This document shows positions 44,277-52,622 of a stretch of DNA of 64,000 bases, piece by piece (position 1 is the first letter of the stretch; every line of letters begins with the position of its first letter). The DNA is from Cyclobacteriaceae bacterium (GTDB lineage: Bacteria; Bacteroidota; Bacteroidia; Cytophagales; Cyclobacteriaceae): the NCBI GenBank assembly GCA_028285445.1, contig JANQPQ010000052.1:1-64000 (forward strand), given 5' to 3'. The translations under genes were made by a program, and so were the position numbers. The notes below the pieces were generated by a model. The model did no database searches and was not told where the DNA came from. It worked only from the letters and a program-made list of their open reading frames with translations.

Positions 44277-44756
44277 ATGAAACTCAAAACTACAACCCTT
44301 TCAATCGTTGCTATTCTACTACTTACCATTTCATTCTCCAGCCAAGCCCAAACAAGAGTAGGTGGTGGATTTGCCTGGGGTTCCGAAATTGAAGATTTCG
44401 GTATTAACCTTCGGGGAGATATCTCAGTGACGGATAACATATCGCTGGTGCCCGGCTTCACATTCTTTTTCACTGAATCTAACCTAACATGGTGGGAATT
44501 AAGTGCTAACGGACATTGGCATTTCCAAGGCGAACCAACCGGAGCTTACGCACTGGTTGGGCTTAATTTCACCCGAGTGGAAGTAGATCTTGGACCTTTC
44601 GGCGAATTCGGGGATACGGAAGTCGGCCTAAACGTTGGCGGAGGTTATAACTTTAATTTACCAGGGCCAGTAGATCCATTTGGGGAAGCCCGGTTTGTGA
44701 TTGGAGATGCTGACCAGTTGGTACTAGCACTTGGCATTCTAGTATCGATCAACTGA
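44277..44756 (+). CDS. small outer-membrane beta-barrel protein
   Basis: This 159-residue protein starts at ATG 44277 (an earlier in-frame ATG at 44220 would add a non-signal lead), with signal peptide MKLKTTTLSIVAILLLTISF ending SSQAQ. The mature part shows alternating strands of an 8-stranded barrel (RVGGGFAWGSEIEDFGINLR; LVGLNFTRVEVDLGPFGEFG; EVGLNVGGGYNFNL), ending VIGDADQLVLALGILVSIN. It is in the family of small porin-like or OmpW-like Bacteroidota barrels with unknown function. It lies alone and is followed by a strong intrinsic terminator. Confidence 0.78.
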   Translation: MKLKTTTLSIVAILLLTISFSSQAQTRVGGGFAWGSEIEDFGINLRGDISVTDNISLVPGFTFFFTESNLTWWELSANGHWHFQGEPTGAYALVGLNFTRVEVDLGPFGEFGDTEVGLNVGGGYNFNLPGPVDPFGEARFVIGDADQLVLALGILVSIN

Positions 44757-44781
44757 CTGAAATCAACAGGTATTAAACGAC

Positions 44782-44811
44782 AATGGCCCAGGGTTACCCG
44801 GGCCATTTTTA
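44782..44811 (+). terminator. rho-independent terminator for the small beta-barrel gene
   Basis: AATGGCCC (44782-44789) pairs with GGGCCATT (44800-44807), with an inner GGG/CCC stem and a single bulged A. It is followed on the plus strand by TTTTTATTTTAT. It overlaps the 3' end of the convergent lipoprotein gene (stop at 44809). Confidence 0.85.
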
Positions 44812-45579
44812 TTTTATATGAACTACAATTTCGGCATCACTATTAGCAAGCTTCTCCCCTTTTGATTCCATCTCCATTATCTGCAACATATCGATCTTGT
44901 ACTCCATTGTGTAGTCATCGATTTTGGTAAGCAGATCGTGTTTGCCATCAATCCTTTTAATCTTATCATCAAACTTAAATCGGAAAACCATGATGATATT
45001 GGCGTCACCAAACATGGACTTAACCATGCTCATGTCGGGTGGAGGGCTTGCGTCATCAGGATCATCCAGTGGATTATCCATGGGAATTATCAATTTCTTC
45101 CCATCCCATTTCACATCAAGGTTGTCAATACTTTTCGATTTGTCCTTATTGGCGTCATTACCAGGATTCATATCCTGAAAAGTATTGGAAAATCGTTCTA
45201 GCTCCTCTTCGGTGGCCTTTTCGATTCGCATGGCAAAGCCATTCATCTCTTCATCAGCGACATCATATTTGATCTCAATTCGTTTCATAAATGCAATGGA
45301 ATCCGGATCGGTAGGAACATCTTCACCATATTGTTTTTGCAATGTGTAGAAATCAGTCCAATCCGTGGGAAGGTCAGTAATTTCCATCCCATTAATTTTC
45401 TTAGGCTCATCCGAACTTGGAGTAGCGCCCGCAGCTTCCATTTTCTCGCCAATACTGGGGTCGATGTTCATATGAATCTCCATACTTGTGGTCTCATCGG
45501 AGTGGTAGGTGGATTCAAATCGTACCTCACAGGAGGTGATAACCAGAAGTGCTAACAGAGGAATGAGAAAGGTTTTCAT
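44809..45579 (-). CDS. lipoprotein of unknown function
   Basis: This 256-residue predicted lipoprotein has a signal peptide and lipobox (LLALLVITSCEVRFES, Cys17). The rest is highly charged and rich in Asp, Glu, Lys and Met, with no family I recognise. It contains an acidic, proline-rich segment (PLDDPDDASPPPDMSMV) and a Met-rich C-terminal part (KIDMLQIMEMESKGEKL). The fold may be mixed alpha/beta. It lies convergent to the small beta-barrel gene. No function is proposed. Confidence 0.72.
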   Translation of the reverse strand: MKTFLIPLLALLVITSCEVRFESTYHSDETTSMEIHMNIDPSIGEKMEAAGATPSSDEPKKINGMEITDLPTDWTDFYTLQKQYGEDVPTDPDSIAFMKRIEIKYDVADEEMNGFAMRIEKATEEELERFSNTFQDMNPGNDANKDKSKSIDNLDVKWDGKKLIIPMDNPLDDPDDASPPPDMSMVKSMFGDANIIMVFRFKFDDKIKRIDGKHDLLTKIDDYTMEYKIDMLQIMEMESKGEKLANSDAEIVVHIK

Positions 45580-45661
45580 AGTAGGTTTGGTTCGATTGAA
45601 ATTTGAAGATACATGAATGAAGGTGCTTGTTGCAAATTAAGCCAAAAGTTTGTTGGGCCCA

Positions 45662-46327
45662 CTATCCTTTGGCCTTAAGCCATGTCACTACGGGTTTTAG
45701 CCATTCATCATACGGCTTATAAAGAAATGCATGGTCAATGCCCATATCTAACCGAATCTCATTAAATCCCTTGGTGCAAACCTGATTAGTAAAAATACTT
45801 TCGCAAGGTCCTTTTTGGTCACTAACCTCATATACAGAGAGAAAATCACCGCAAATGGAATTACTATATTGCTTGAAATAGCCCAAAGCATATTCCGAGC
45901 AAAGACCAAGCAAGGCAATCTTTAACTCTTCCTGTTTCCGAATAATGGCAAGTTCCATGGCAATATAAGCGCCCAGAGAAGCCCCAATAACTGAGATTTG
46001 TGACAGTGGTATTCCTGCAGTTAAAAGGCTATCAACTTGTTTCGATATCTTCTTTGCATAGTCAACCTCCTTTGTTTCCTTCAGCCGGGCTTCACTGATA
46101 ACATAGAAGCCTGAATTAGCCAAAGCTAATAGTATGGAGTCATATTCATACTTGCCATAATAAGAGCTGGTTGGATTCCGATTTTCATCATTTACAATTC
46201 CACCGTGCAAATAGAAGACATATGAAGCATCGGGATCAGGTAGTAATGGAACTGTAGCTGAAATCTGTTGACCAGATGCAGGTAATGAAAGTACCAGTCC
46301 GATAATCGCCAAATAAATATGCTTCAT
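45662..46327 (-). CDS. secreted alpha/beta hydrolase
   Basis: This 221-residue protein has a signal peptide (MKHIYLAIIGLVLSLPASGQ). The fold is alpha/beta hydrolase: an HGG oxyanion-type motif (YVFYLHGGIVND), the nucleophile elbow IGASLGAYIAMELAI with Ser117 in GxSxG, and the catalytic His near LDMGIDHAFLYKPYDE. It is small for an esterase. The Cys content (four near GLCSEYAL, NSICGDF, GPCESIF and NQVCTKGF) is notable for a periplasmic protein and may give disulfides. Substrate unknown. The neighbouring downstream genes are oriented the same way, but the gaps are too long for obvious coupling. Confidence 0.72.
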   Translation of the reverse strand: MKHIYLAIIGLVLSLPASGQQISATVPLLPDPDASYVFYLHGGIVNDENRNPTSSYYGKYEYDSILLALANSGFYVISEARLKETKEVDYAKKISKQVDSLLTAGIPLSQISVIGASLGAYIAMELAIIRKQEELKIALLGLCSEYALGYFKQYSNSICGDFLSVYEVSDQKGPCESIFTNQVCTKGFNEIRLDMGIDHAFLYKPYDEWLKPVVTWLKAKG

Positions 46328-46384
46328 GATACAATTTAGGCATATTCTAAGAAGCCCTACAGCGGCTGTGACTTTAACCTGTCT

Positions 46385-47110
46385 TCACCTTTTGTGGAAT
46401 GTCACAACCTCTGTAGAAATGGACTCTTCTATCGTAATTAATCTATAACCAAACCACTGTCCATGGGTAGCAATTTCCTCCACTTCTTTTTCAACTTGAT
46501 ATGATGCTGCAGGAGTAACTATCTGCCTGATATTGGTATCAGTGCGATCATCATCCATATGGTAATGGCCGCAGAATATCGTCACCGGGCGTTCCATATC
46601 CAGCAGGAGCCGATGTAGCTTTTCTCTTTCGAGTAGCGGGTGCTTCTGGTCAATTGGCGTAGGTATTGGCAACACCGGATGATGAATAAACAATATCACC
46701 GGTAGGTTAGCTTTGCTCACCCTTGTCATCCAATCTAGTTGATCGGCTTCTATTACTTCAGAAGAAGTATCCAGAAAGTAGTACTGAAATGCGTTATCGT
46801 AGAATGTATAACAATGCTTGCCTGGCACGGAGCCTTGAGTGGGTAGAAAATCCTCAACGGCCGAGTAGTAATCATGGTTACCCAACACTAAGTCTAAACC
46901 ACTTTGCAAATTACCCAGTGAGTCGAAGAACCAAGGAAGATCGTCATTGGTACCGATATCACCACCAAAAACCAGTTCTTCAATTTGGCGCGAGCGGATA
47001 TCTTCCAAGATCCTATTCCAATTGCTTACACTATCTACACCAAGTGATTTAGGGTAGTCTTCACCTAGATGAAGATCGGTAACATGGCCTATGGTTTTGC
47101 GCTGAATCAT
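46385..47110 (-). CDS. calcineurin-like metallophosphoesterase
   Basis: This 241-residue cytoplasmic protein carries the full two-metal phosphoesterase set: DLHLGEDY (DxH), FGGDIGTNDD (GD), LGNHDYY (GNHD), FIHHPVLP (H) and CGHYHMDDD (GHxH). It belongs to the 3',5'-cyclic-nucleotide phosphodiesterase/CpdA-like branch by size and motif spacing, though the substrate is not proven. A cAMP or cGMP phosphodiesterase would pair with the cyclase at 25597 elsewhere in the window. The start overlaps the MFS gene's TAA by one base, so the two are coupled. Confidence 0.92.
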   Translation of the reverse strand: MIQRKTIGHVTDLHLGEDYPKSLGVDSVSNWNRILEDIRSRQIEELVFGGDIGTNDDLPWFFDSLGNLQSGLDLVLGNHDYYSAVEDFLPTQGSVPGKHCYTFYDNAFQYYFLDTSSEVIEADQLDWMTRVSKANLPVILFIHHPVLPIPTPIDQKHPLLEREKLHRLLLDMERPVTIFCGHYHMDDDRTDTNIRQIVTPAASYQVEKEVEEIATHGQWFGYRLITIEESISTEVVTFHKR

Positions 47111-48345
47111 TACTCGTCTTTGGCAGCGGATTTACTTCGGATAAACTTCATTAACGGCTTAATTACCATCAGTGTGCTAATTCCTGCCAGAAATGCGCCC
47201 ATCAGAAACGGGGCACCTGGAAAATACTCCGGAGCATTTGCCGCAGTAAAGAAGGCGAAAATATTCGTCATCATTAGCGGGCCAAATATTGCCGTCACAC
47301 TAGCCATGCTAGTCAAACCGCCTTGTAGTTCACCTTGTTCATCAGGAGGTAACTGAGATGTCATAATGCCCTGCAACGCCGGGGTTGCCAATCCTCCGAA
47401 AGCATATGGCACCATTATGGCGTAAAGCATCCAGCCATCGACAGCGAATGCTATAAGCAATAACCCAAGCGCATTAAAAATTAATCCGGTATAGACAGCT
47501 TTCACCTCTCCTATTTTTGCCACAATCGGCCCAATCAGCACCCCTTGTACCAAAGCCACCATAAACCCTACAAAAGCGAGAGATAAACCGATTTCCCACG
47601 GACACCAGCCGTAGCGTTCTTTGGTGAAGTATGTCCAGGTGCTTTGCGTGGCGTGGGCGGCCAAATAAAGCATGAATAGTGCAGAAAGCAAACCGACGAT
47701 AATGGGGTATTTACGAAGTTGCATTAACGTGCCAACCGGGTTAGCCCGTTTCCAGGTAAATTCTCTTCGATTTTCTTTGGATAGAGATTCAGGGACAACA
47801 AAATATCCGTATAACCAATTCAACAGCGTTAATCCGGCAGCTGCAAAAAACGGAATCCTGGTTCCGAATTGGCCAAGCCCTCCTCCTATCAGTGGGCCAA
47901 TAATGAAGCCTAGTCCGAAAGCGGCTCCAATCATGCCGAAGTTTTTAGCGCGTTCATCGGGTTTAGAGATATCAGCTATATATGCGTTGGCCGTGGTAAA
48001 GCTCGCCCCTCCTATTCCTGCAATAACTCTGGCAATGAACAGCCAATACAAATCCGGAGCCATTGCCACAATAATGTAATCAATACCTAAGCCGAAAAGT
48101 GAGATAAGGAGAATGGGCCTTCTACCGAACTTATCACTTAAACCTCCAAGAATGGGGGCGAAAAGAAACTGCATGAATGCATAAACGAAGAGCAACCAGC
48201 CACCATAAACGGAAGCTTCACTGACATCGCCACCAGTCAATTCCTGTATGAGGTCTGGAATGATAGGAAGTATTATTCCTAAGCCCATAATATCGATGAG
48301 CACAGTTACCAATACAAAACCGATGGCGGCCTGACGTCTTTTCAT
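47110..48345 (-). CDS. MFS transporter, Tet(A)/DHA1-like
   Basis: This 411-residue inner-membrane transporter has about twelve membrane helices. The DHA1 motif A is visible (LGGLSDKFGRRPILLISLFG), and the first helix carries the Asp of this subfamily (VTVLIDIMGLGIILPIIPDL). TetA-like proteins export tetracyclines or other drugs by proton antiport; such Bacteroidota homologues often have other substrates. No TetR regulator lies beside it. Translation is coupled to the metallophosphoesterase downstream by a one-base overlap. Confidence 0.93.
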   Translation of the reverse strand: MKRRQAAIGFVLVTVLIDIMGLGIILPIIPDLIQELTGGDVSEASVYGGWLLFVYAFMQFLFAPILGGLSDKFGRRPILLISLFGLGIDYIIVAMAPDLYWLFIARVIAGIGGASFTTANAYIADISKPDERAKNFGMIGAAFGLGFIIGPLIGGGLGQFGTRIPFFAAAGLTLLNWLYGYFVVPESLSKENRREFTWKRANPVGTLMQLRKYPIIVGLLSALFMLYLAAHATQSTWTYFTKERYGWCPWEIGLSLAFVGFMVALVQGVLIGPIVAKIGEVKAVYTGLIFNALGLLLIAFAVDGWMLYAIMVPYAFGGLATPALQGIMTSQLPPDEQGELQGGLTSMASVTAIFGPLMMTNIFAFFTAANAPEYFPGAPFLMGAFLAGISTLMVIKPLMKFIRSKSAAKDE

Positions 48346-48520
48346 TTAGATGGATTAGGAATTCCGGGCAATATAGGGAAGGGAGAGCAATTATAATCAA
48401 CTACGAGTAAGAAGGATTAACCTATGGGGCTCTCCCATTTGCAATTTGCACTTCAGACCAACGTTGCTTTTGTAACTGATTAAAACTAGTAATGGTATTA
48501 CTAGTATGAGTAAATAAAAA

Positions 48521-49219
48521 ATGACATTAGCCATGACGAGAACAGCTTTGATTATCCTAATCATCTTAAGCCCAATATTCACTTTCGCTCAAATGGGCAC
48601 TAAAAATTTCATAGATCAGAATTTCATAGAAGTTACGGGGAACGCGGAGCTTGAAATCGTTCCAGATCTGATCTACTTATCGATCACGCTTCGAGAAGCT
48701 GACGGCAAGAATAGGACGCCACTAGCAATTACCGAGCAAGCCATGATGTCTAAACTGCAAGAGATCGGTATTGATGTTGAAGAGGATCTAACGGTGAATG
48801 ATTTAAGTAGTAGATTTCGCACTAAATTATTTAGTGGGTCTCAGGTATTACTATCAAAAGAATATACCCTTCTAGTTGCTGATGCGCCTACAGCTGGAAA
48901 AGTCTATGAAGGTTTAGAGCAAATTGGTATCTCTAATGTTAATCTTCTCCGCTTTGACCACAGCAAGATGGACGAACTTAAGTTGCAGGTAAAGATTGCA
49001 GCCATCAGGGATGCCCAACAAAAAGCCGAGAATTTAGCCAAGGCCATTAACCAACCAATCGGAAGAGCCATCCACATAGAAGAGTTAAGTAATGAGCGTT
49101 TCAGTGATAAGGACGGTTGGGGATGGGATGGTGCCGTTTCGCGCGCAGCTCCGGTAGTTGTCGATTTTGCAGATTTAAAACTTAGCTATTCTATACAAGC
49201 CAAATTTGAACTTAACTAA
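48521..49219 (+). CDS. SIMPL domain (DUF541) secreted protein
   Basis: This 232-residue protein starts at ATG 48521 or 48533 (MTRTALIILIILSPIFTFAQ is a good signal peptide, so 48533 may be the real start). The mature part is the SIMPL/DUF541 repeat: FIEVTGNAELEIVPDLIYLS, followed by the alternating beta-alpha-beta pattern (LKLQVKIAAIRDAQQKAENL, AKAINQPIGRAIHIEEL). SIMPL proteins are periplasmic and oligomerise into rings; the E. coli member YggE acts in oxidative-stress tolerance. It is isolated, followed by a terminator-like hairpin. Confidence 0.85.
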   Translation: MTLAMTRTALIILIILSPIFTFAQMGTKNFIDQNFIEVTGNAELEIVPDLIYLSITLREADGKNRTPLAITEQAMMSKLQEIGIDVEEDLTVNDLSSRFRTKLFSGSQVLLSKEYTLLVADAPTAGKVYEGLEQIGISNVNLLRFDHSKMDELKLQVKIAAIRDAQQKAENLAKAINQPIGRAIHIEELSNERFSDKDGWGWDGAVSRAAPVVVDFADLKLSYSIQAKFELN

Positions 49220-49223
49220 ACTA

Positions 49224-49251
49224 AAAGGGCAGAACTTCCGTCCTGCCCTTT
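49224..49251 (+). terminator. probable intrinsic terminator for the SIMPL gene
   Basis: AAAGGGCAG (49224-49232) pairs with CTGCCCTTT (49243-49251) around a 10-base loop, five bases past the SIMPL stop. The U-tract is only three bases before CG, so the stem is the main evidence. Confidence 0.55.
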
Positions 49252-49324
49252 CGCAATTAAATCTGCTTCAACCTTGGCTTTTTACCCCTAATTGCCTGGG
49301 CCAGAACAGTGGTAAATTCTGAAA

Positions 49325-49801
49325 TTAAATAGCCATCTCCAGGTAATTAGTCTTCTTCGTTAAACGGAAAGATTGATCACCGGCTTTAGAGTGTACTGCA
49401 ACCAAATGTGCATATTCTTTCTTTCTCTCAAAGAAACTGGTATTGACTACATGTAGTCGAGAGTCTCCGAATACCTTGCGCTTGACCTCTCCTTTCACAG
49501 TTACATACTCATCATCCACAATCACACTATTCAGTACCAGCTTTTGCCGTTTCTGGTCCACAAAAATTGCCAGGTGCTTTAAAAAGTAGTTGTCTATTGC
49601 CTTTTGCAAACCAACCTCATCAGTGAGTCCCTTCGATTGATCCCACTTCATCGCCTGCAGAATATCATGCTTGTCATATTTCACCTCCACTAGAATACAT
49701 TTTCCGTTCGTTGAAATTTGAGTGATTGACAAATTAGTTTCATGAGCCAGGAGAACGTTGGCCCACATAATGAAGGCCACGATTAATATTAGCTTTTTCA
49801 T
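49325..49801 (-). CDS. DUF6702-like secreted protein
   Basis: This 158-residue protein has a signal peptide (MKKLILIVAFIMWANVLLAH) and then HETNLSITQISTNGKCILVE, typical of the Bacteroidota DUF6702 family, with a charged C-terminal half (VTVKGEVKRKVFGDSRLHVV). DUF6702 proteins are small secreted proteins of unknown role, often near metal or peptidase genes. The upstream gap of 124 bases holds two small hairpins. Its stop is convergent with the SIMPL gene. Assignment is moderate. Confidence 0.62.
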   Translation of the reverse strand: MKKLILIVAFIMWANVLLAHETNLSITQISTNGKCILVEVKYDKHDILQAMKWDQSKGLTDEVGLQKAIDNYFLKHLAIFVDQKRQKLVLNSVIVDDEYVTVKGEVKRKVFGDSRLHVVNTSFFERKKEYAHLVAVHSKAGDQSFRLTKKTNYLEMAI

Positions 49802-49925
49802 AACTCGTTAAATGGTTCTTTTCTCGCTGAAGCGAGTCTTTCAAAAACACGGTTTTTGGTAAAGCAAATATCAGGTTTTAACCACCCCATTATAAGAGTT
49901 GGTTGTAGACAAATCGTGGACCTAA

Positions 49926-52622
49926 TTAAAGCCGAATTTGCAGCCTGGAATAGATAAAGGCACCTGTGAGGTCATATTGGCGCGCTTTGGTGCTGTAGGT
50001 GTTGAATCCAGCAACGACCAGACCACTGTGATCATGCTGATCGGGAAGTGTATTGAAGAGATTCAGGGCTCCTACTGACAAACTTATGCCAGAGCCGATA
50101 TTGTATGACAAGTCAGCATCGAAGGTGTATTTGGCCTCAAAAATCTGATCTCTGGATTCTACTTGCCCAGTAAAGGTATTTGCTATCCAGTTGTTAGGAT
50201 TATTGTCCTCAGGATGAAGAAATTGCACCTGACCAAATCGTGTGCCTTGTAGCGTTAATGACAATTTACCGAATGCGATATTTGCTTTGGTACGCCACTG
50301 ACTACTGGGCACAGCGCTTTCTAACCGGTCTCTTTCTTCTCTATTAAGTAATACTGCCTCTCTACCCTCAAAGATGCCCTTTCCAGTAATGCTACCAGAT
50401 ATGTCTGTATCAAAAACACTCAATGCGCTGGTAACATCGATAGTTACGTTTGGTAAAACATAATTAAATGCCAGCAGCGCATCCACGCCGCTAGTTTTCG
50501 TATCAAGAGCATTAGTAAAAAATTCAGCCTCTTCTACTCCACTTGGAGCTAGTGCAGAGGCAAACACCGGGGCTTGATCTGCTGCAATACGACTTGAAAG
50601 AACGATTCTATTGCTAATGTTAATCTGGTAGGCATCTATGCTCAAAGACAGGTTACGATTGATACTAGAGGTAATACCAAAGCTGAAAGTCTCCGAAAGC
50701 TCAGGTTCAAGGGCTGGCAATCCAAAAGCTTTGGCAACTGCGCTCTCCGAATTGAAATTAGCCACTTTCACCAATCTCGCATTGGTCTCATCAAGCTCGG
50801 TGGATATCCTTTTGTAAAATAACTGAGGCAAGTTTGGCGACTTAAACCCTGTACTGATTGAGCCTCTGATCAAGAACGGGTTAGCAAACTTGTATCGTCC
50901 AGAAACTTTGTAATTAAATCTATCTCCAAAATCGCTATAGGACTCATAGCGACCGGCAGCCTCCAGAAATAAACCAAAGTCCGTCTCATAATCTATCTCT
51001 ACATATAATGAGGCGTTTGATCGCAATTCCTCAATCTGCTCGTCACCGGAAATGCCATGGAAGCCCTGAATGCCCGAGACTTTAGGTACCCCCAGGGCGG
51101 TACTATCGCCGCCATTCTCAAATGAAGTCAATTCACCACTAATTATGTCATAAGTTTCCAATCGAAATTCAGTGCCGGTGGTGAGATCTAAATCTGCCGT
51201 ACCAATGGTAAAGGATCGGGTGGCATCAATATTCACCACGTTCTGCGTGTACTTATATCCGCCAGCAAAGGCAGAAATAGGTGATGCAACCCCTAAAGAG
51301 GCGTTATTGGAGTTGAATACAGAAATATCAATGTCGTTTTCACCATAATTGTATCCGAAATCTATAAACCAGTTATTTACCTCCCCCTTGAGGCCAATCA
51401 CCACTGAGCGATCAACAATATCAGAATGTATTTCCGGGGCGAAACCTAAAGGAAATATTTCAGGCACTACTAAGGATTGTATTGCCGGGAGACGATATAT
51501 TGCTTTTGATACTCCCTGCCGGTAGCTAAAATCACCAAAGGAATACAACTGGAAAGCATCTGATACCTCAAAACCCATATTGTACATTAAGGCCGAACGG
51601 CGGTCATCACCTCCCCCGAGCGATATGATCCGCCTTTCACCAAAACCAGTTTGGGCAAAAAAGGCATCCCGGCTGGCCTGGTCGTTGTCCCTGGCGTCGT
51701 TGAAAATTGTACTAGTGTAATCGCCCGATCTATTGATGGCATTACGGTCGGTGAAGCTGCCCGTGAGATTAAGAAAACCCCGTTTGAGAATATTGAAACC
51801 GTAGTTGAAACCAAAGGCTTTGGTTCCGCCATCTCCCTCTGTGCTGGAACCTCCGGAAACAACAATTTCCGGGCTGCCGGTTTCTTCTTTCAAGACGATG
51901 TTAATCACGCCTGCAATAGCATCGGAACCATATTGCGAAGAAGCACCATCTCTCAATATCTCAATGCGGTCAACAGCCATGATGGGAATCATATTCAGAT
52001 CAGTGCCAGCGGTACCACGGCCAAACTGCTGGTTTATATGGAGGTAAGCGCTTTTATGCCGTCGTTTGCCATTGACTAAAACCAATACCTGATCTGGTGC
52101 CAAACCACGGATTGAAATTGGGTCCACGAACTCCAGGCCCTGCGAAGTACTTTCCCGCACTCCATAAAAGTTGGGAAGAATATAATGGAGTGCATTGCTT
52201 AGTGTAACACGGCCTGAGGCCACCAGCTCCGATCCATAAACCACGTCAATAGGTACTGGTGATTCCAGCTGATTTTGTACTTCGTTTGATTTACTTCCTA
52301 TTCCCACATCAGCATTAAGTAGGTTGCCTTGTAAATCGAAATCCAACTGCAACTGGTCCAGGTTCTCCAGTTTCACTATAACTTCCTCGTCCTGGTAGCC
52401 GGTGTGCTTAATTTCCAGCGTGTAGAAACCTGTATCCAGCTCAAAGGCGTAATAGCCATCATTGTCTGTGAAAGTGCCAAAAGGGCGGTCTTTAATCGTA
52501 ACATTTACTCCACCCAATGCACCGAATTTATCGTAAACTTTTCCGGTGATATAGCCATACTGAGCACTTGCCAAGGTCGGAAATAACAAAAGGATAGCGA
52601 TATGGCTGATTCTCCTGCTCAT
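49926..52622 (-). CDS. TonB-dependent receptor at the end of the caspase operon
   Basis: This 898-residue receptor has a signal peptide (ILLLFPTLASAQ), a short carboxypeptidase-D-like domain at about 22-100 (GKVYDKFGALGGVNVTIKDR), and a plug domain at about 115-230 (GLAPDQVLVLVNGKRRHKSA, RDGASSQYGSDAIAGVINIV). The barrel covers the rest, ending QYDLTGAFIYSRLQIRL. There is no preceding SusD or DUF4249 partner. Its start overlaps the caspase stop by four bases (ATGA), so it is part of the same coupled run. VLVNGKRRHKSAYLHINQ places it in the TonB receptor class seen with siderophore or peptide uptake, but substrate is unknown. Confidence 0.93.
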   Translation of the reverse strand: MSRRISHIAILLLFPTLASAQYGYITGKVYDKFGALGGVNVTIKDRPFGTFTDNDGYYAFELDTGFYTLEIKHTGYQDEEVIVKLENLDQLQLDFDLQGNLLNADVGIGSKSNEVQNQLESPVPIDVVYGSELVASGRVTLSNALHYILPNFYGVRESTSQGLEFVDPISIRGLAPDQVLVLVNGKRRHKSAYLHINQQFGRGTAGTDLNMIPIMAVDRIEILRDGASSQYGSDAIAGVINIVLKEETGSPEIVVSGGSSTEGDGGTKAFGFNYGFNILKRGFLNLTGSFTDRNAINRSGDYTSTIFNDARDNDQASRDAFFAQTGFGERRIISLGGGDDRRSALMYNMGFEVSDAFQLYSFGDFSYRQGVSKAIYRLPAIQSLVVPEIFPLGFAPEIHSDIVDRSVVIGLKGEVNNWFIDFGYNYGENDIDISVFNSNNASLGVASPISAFAGGYKYTQNVVNIDATRSFTIGTADLDLTTGTEFRLETYDIISGELTSFENGGDSTALGVPKVSGIQGFHGISGDEQIEELRSNASLYVEIDYETDFGLFLEAAGRYESYSDFGDRFNYKVSGRYKFANPFLIRGSISTGFKSPNLPQLFYKRISTELDETNARLVKVANFNSESAVAKAFGLPALEPELSETFSFGITSSINRNLSLSIDAYQINISNRIVLSSRIAADQAPVFASALAPSGVEEAEFFTNALDTKTSGVDALLAFNYVLPNVTIDVTSALSVFDTDISGSITGKGIFEGREAVLLNREERDRLESAVPSSQWRTKANIAFGKLSLTLQGTRFGQVQFLHPEDNNPNNWIANTFTGQVESRDQIFEAKYTFDADLSYNIGSGISLSVGALNLFNTLPDQHDHSGLVVAGFNTYSTKARQYDLTGAFIYSRLQIRL

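Noticed and set aside
47110..48345. A tetracycline-resistance reading of the MFS transporter
   Set aside because: Motif A and the helix-1 Asp fit the family, but there is no TetR gene or other context. A drug name is not justified.
49823..49858. Two small hairpins upstream of the DUF6702-like gene (CTCGCT/AGCGAG and CAAAAAC/GTTTTTG)
   Set aside because: One lacks a U-tract and the other is an AT-rich weak stem. Either could be chance; neither is firm enough for a terminator or riboswitch call.
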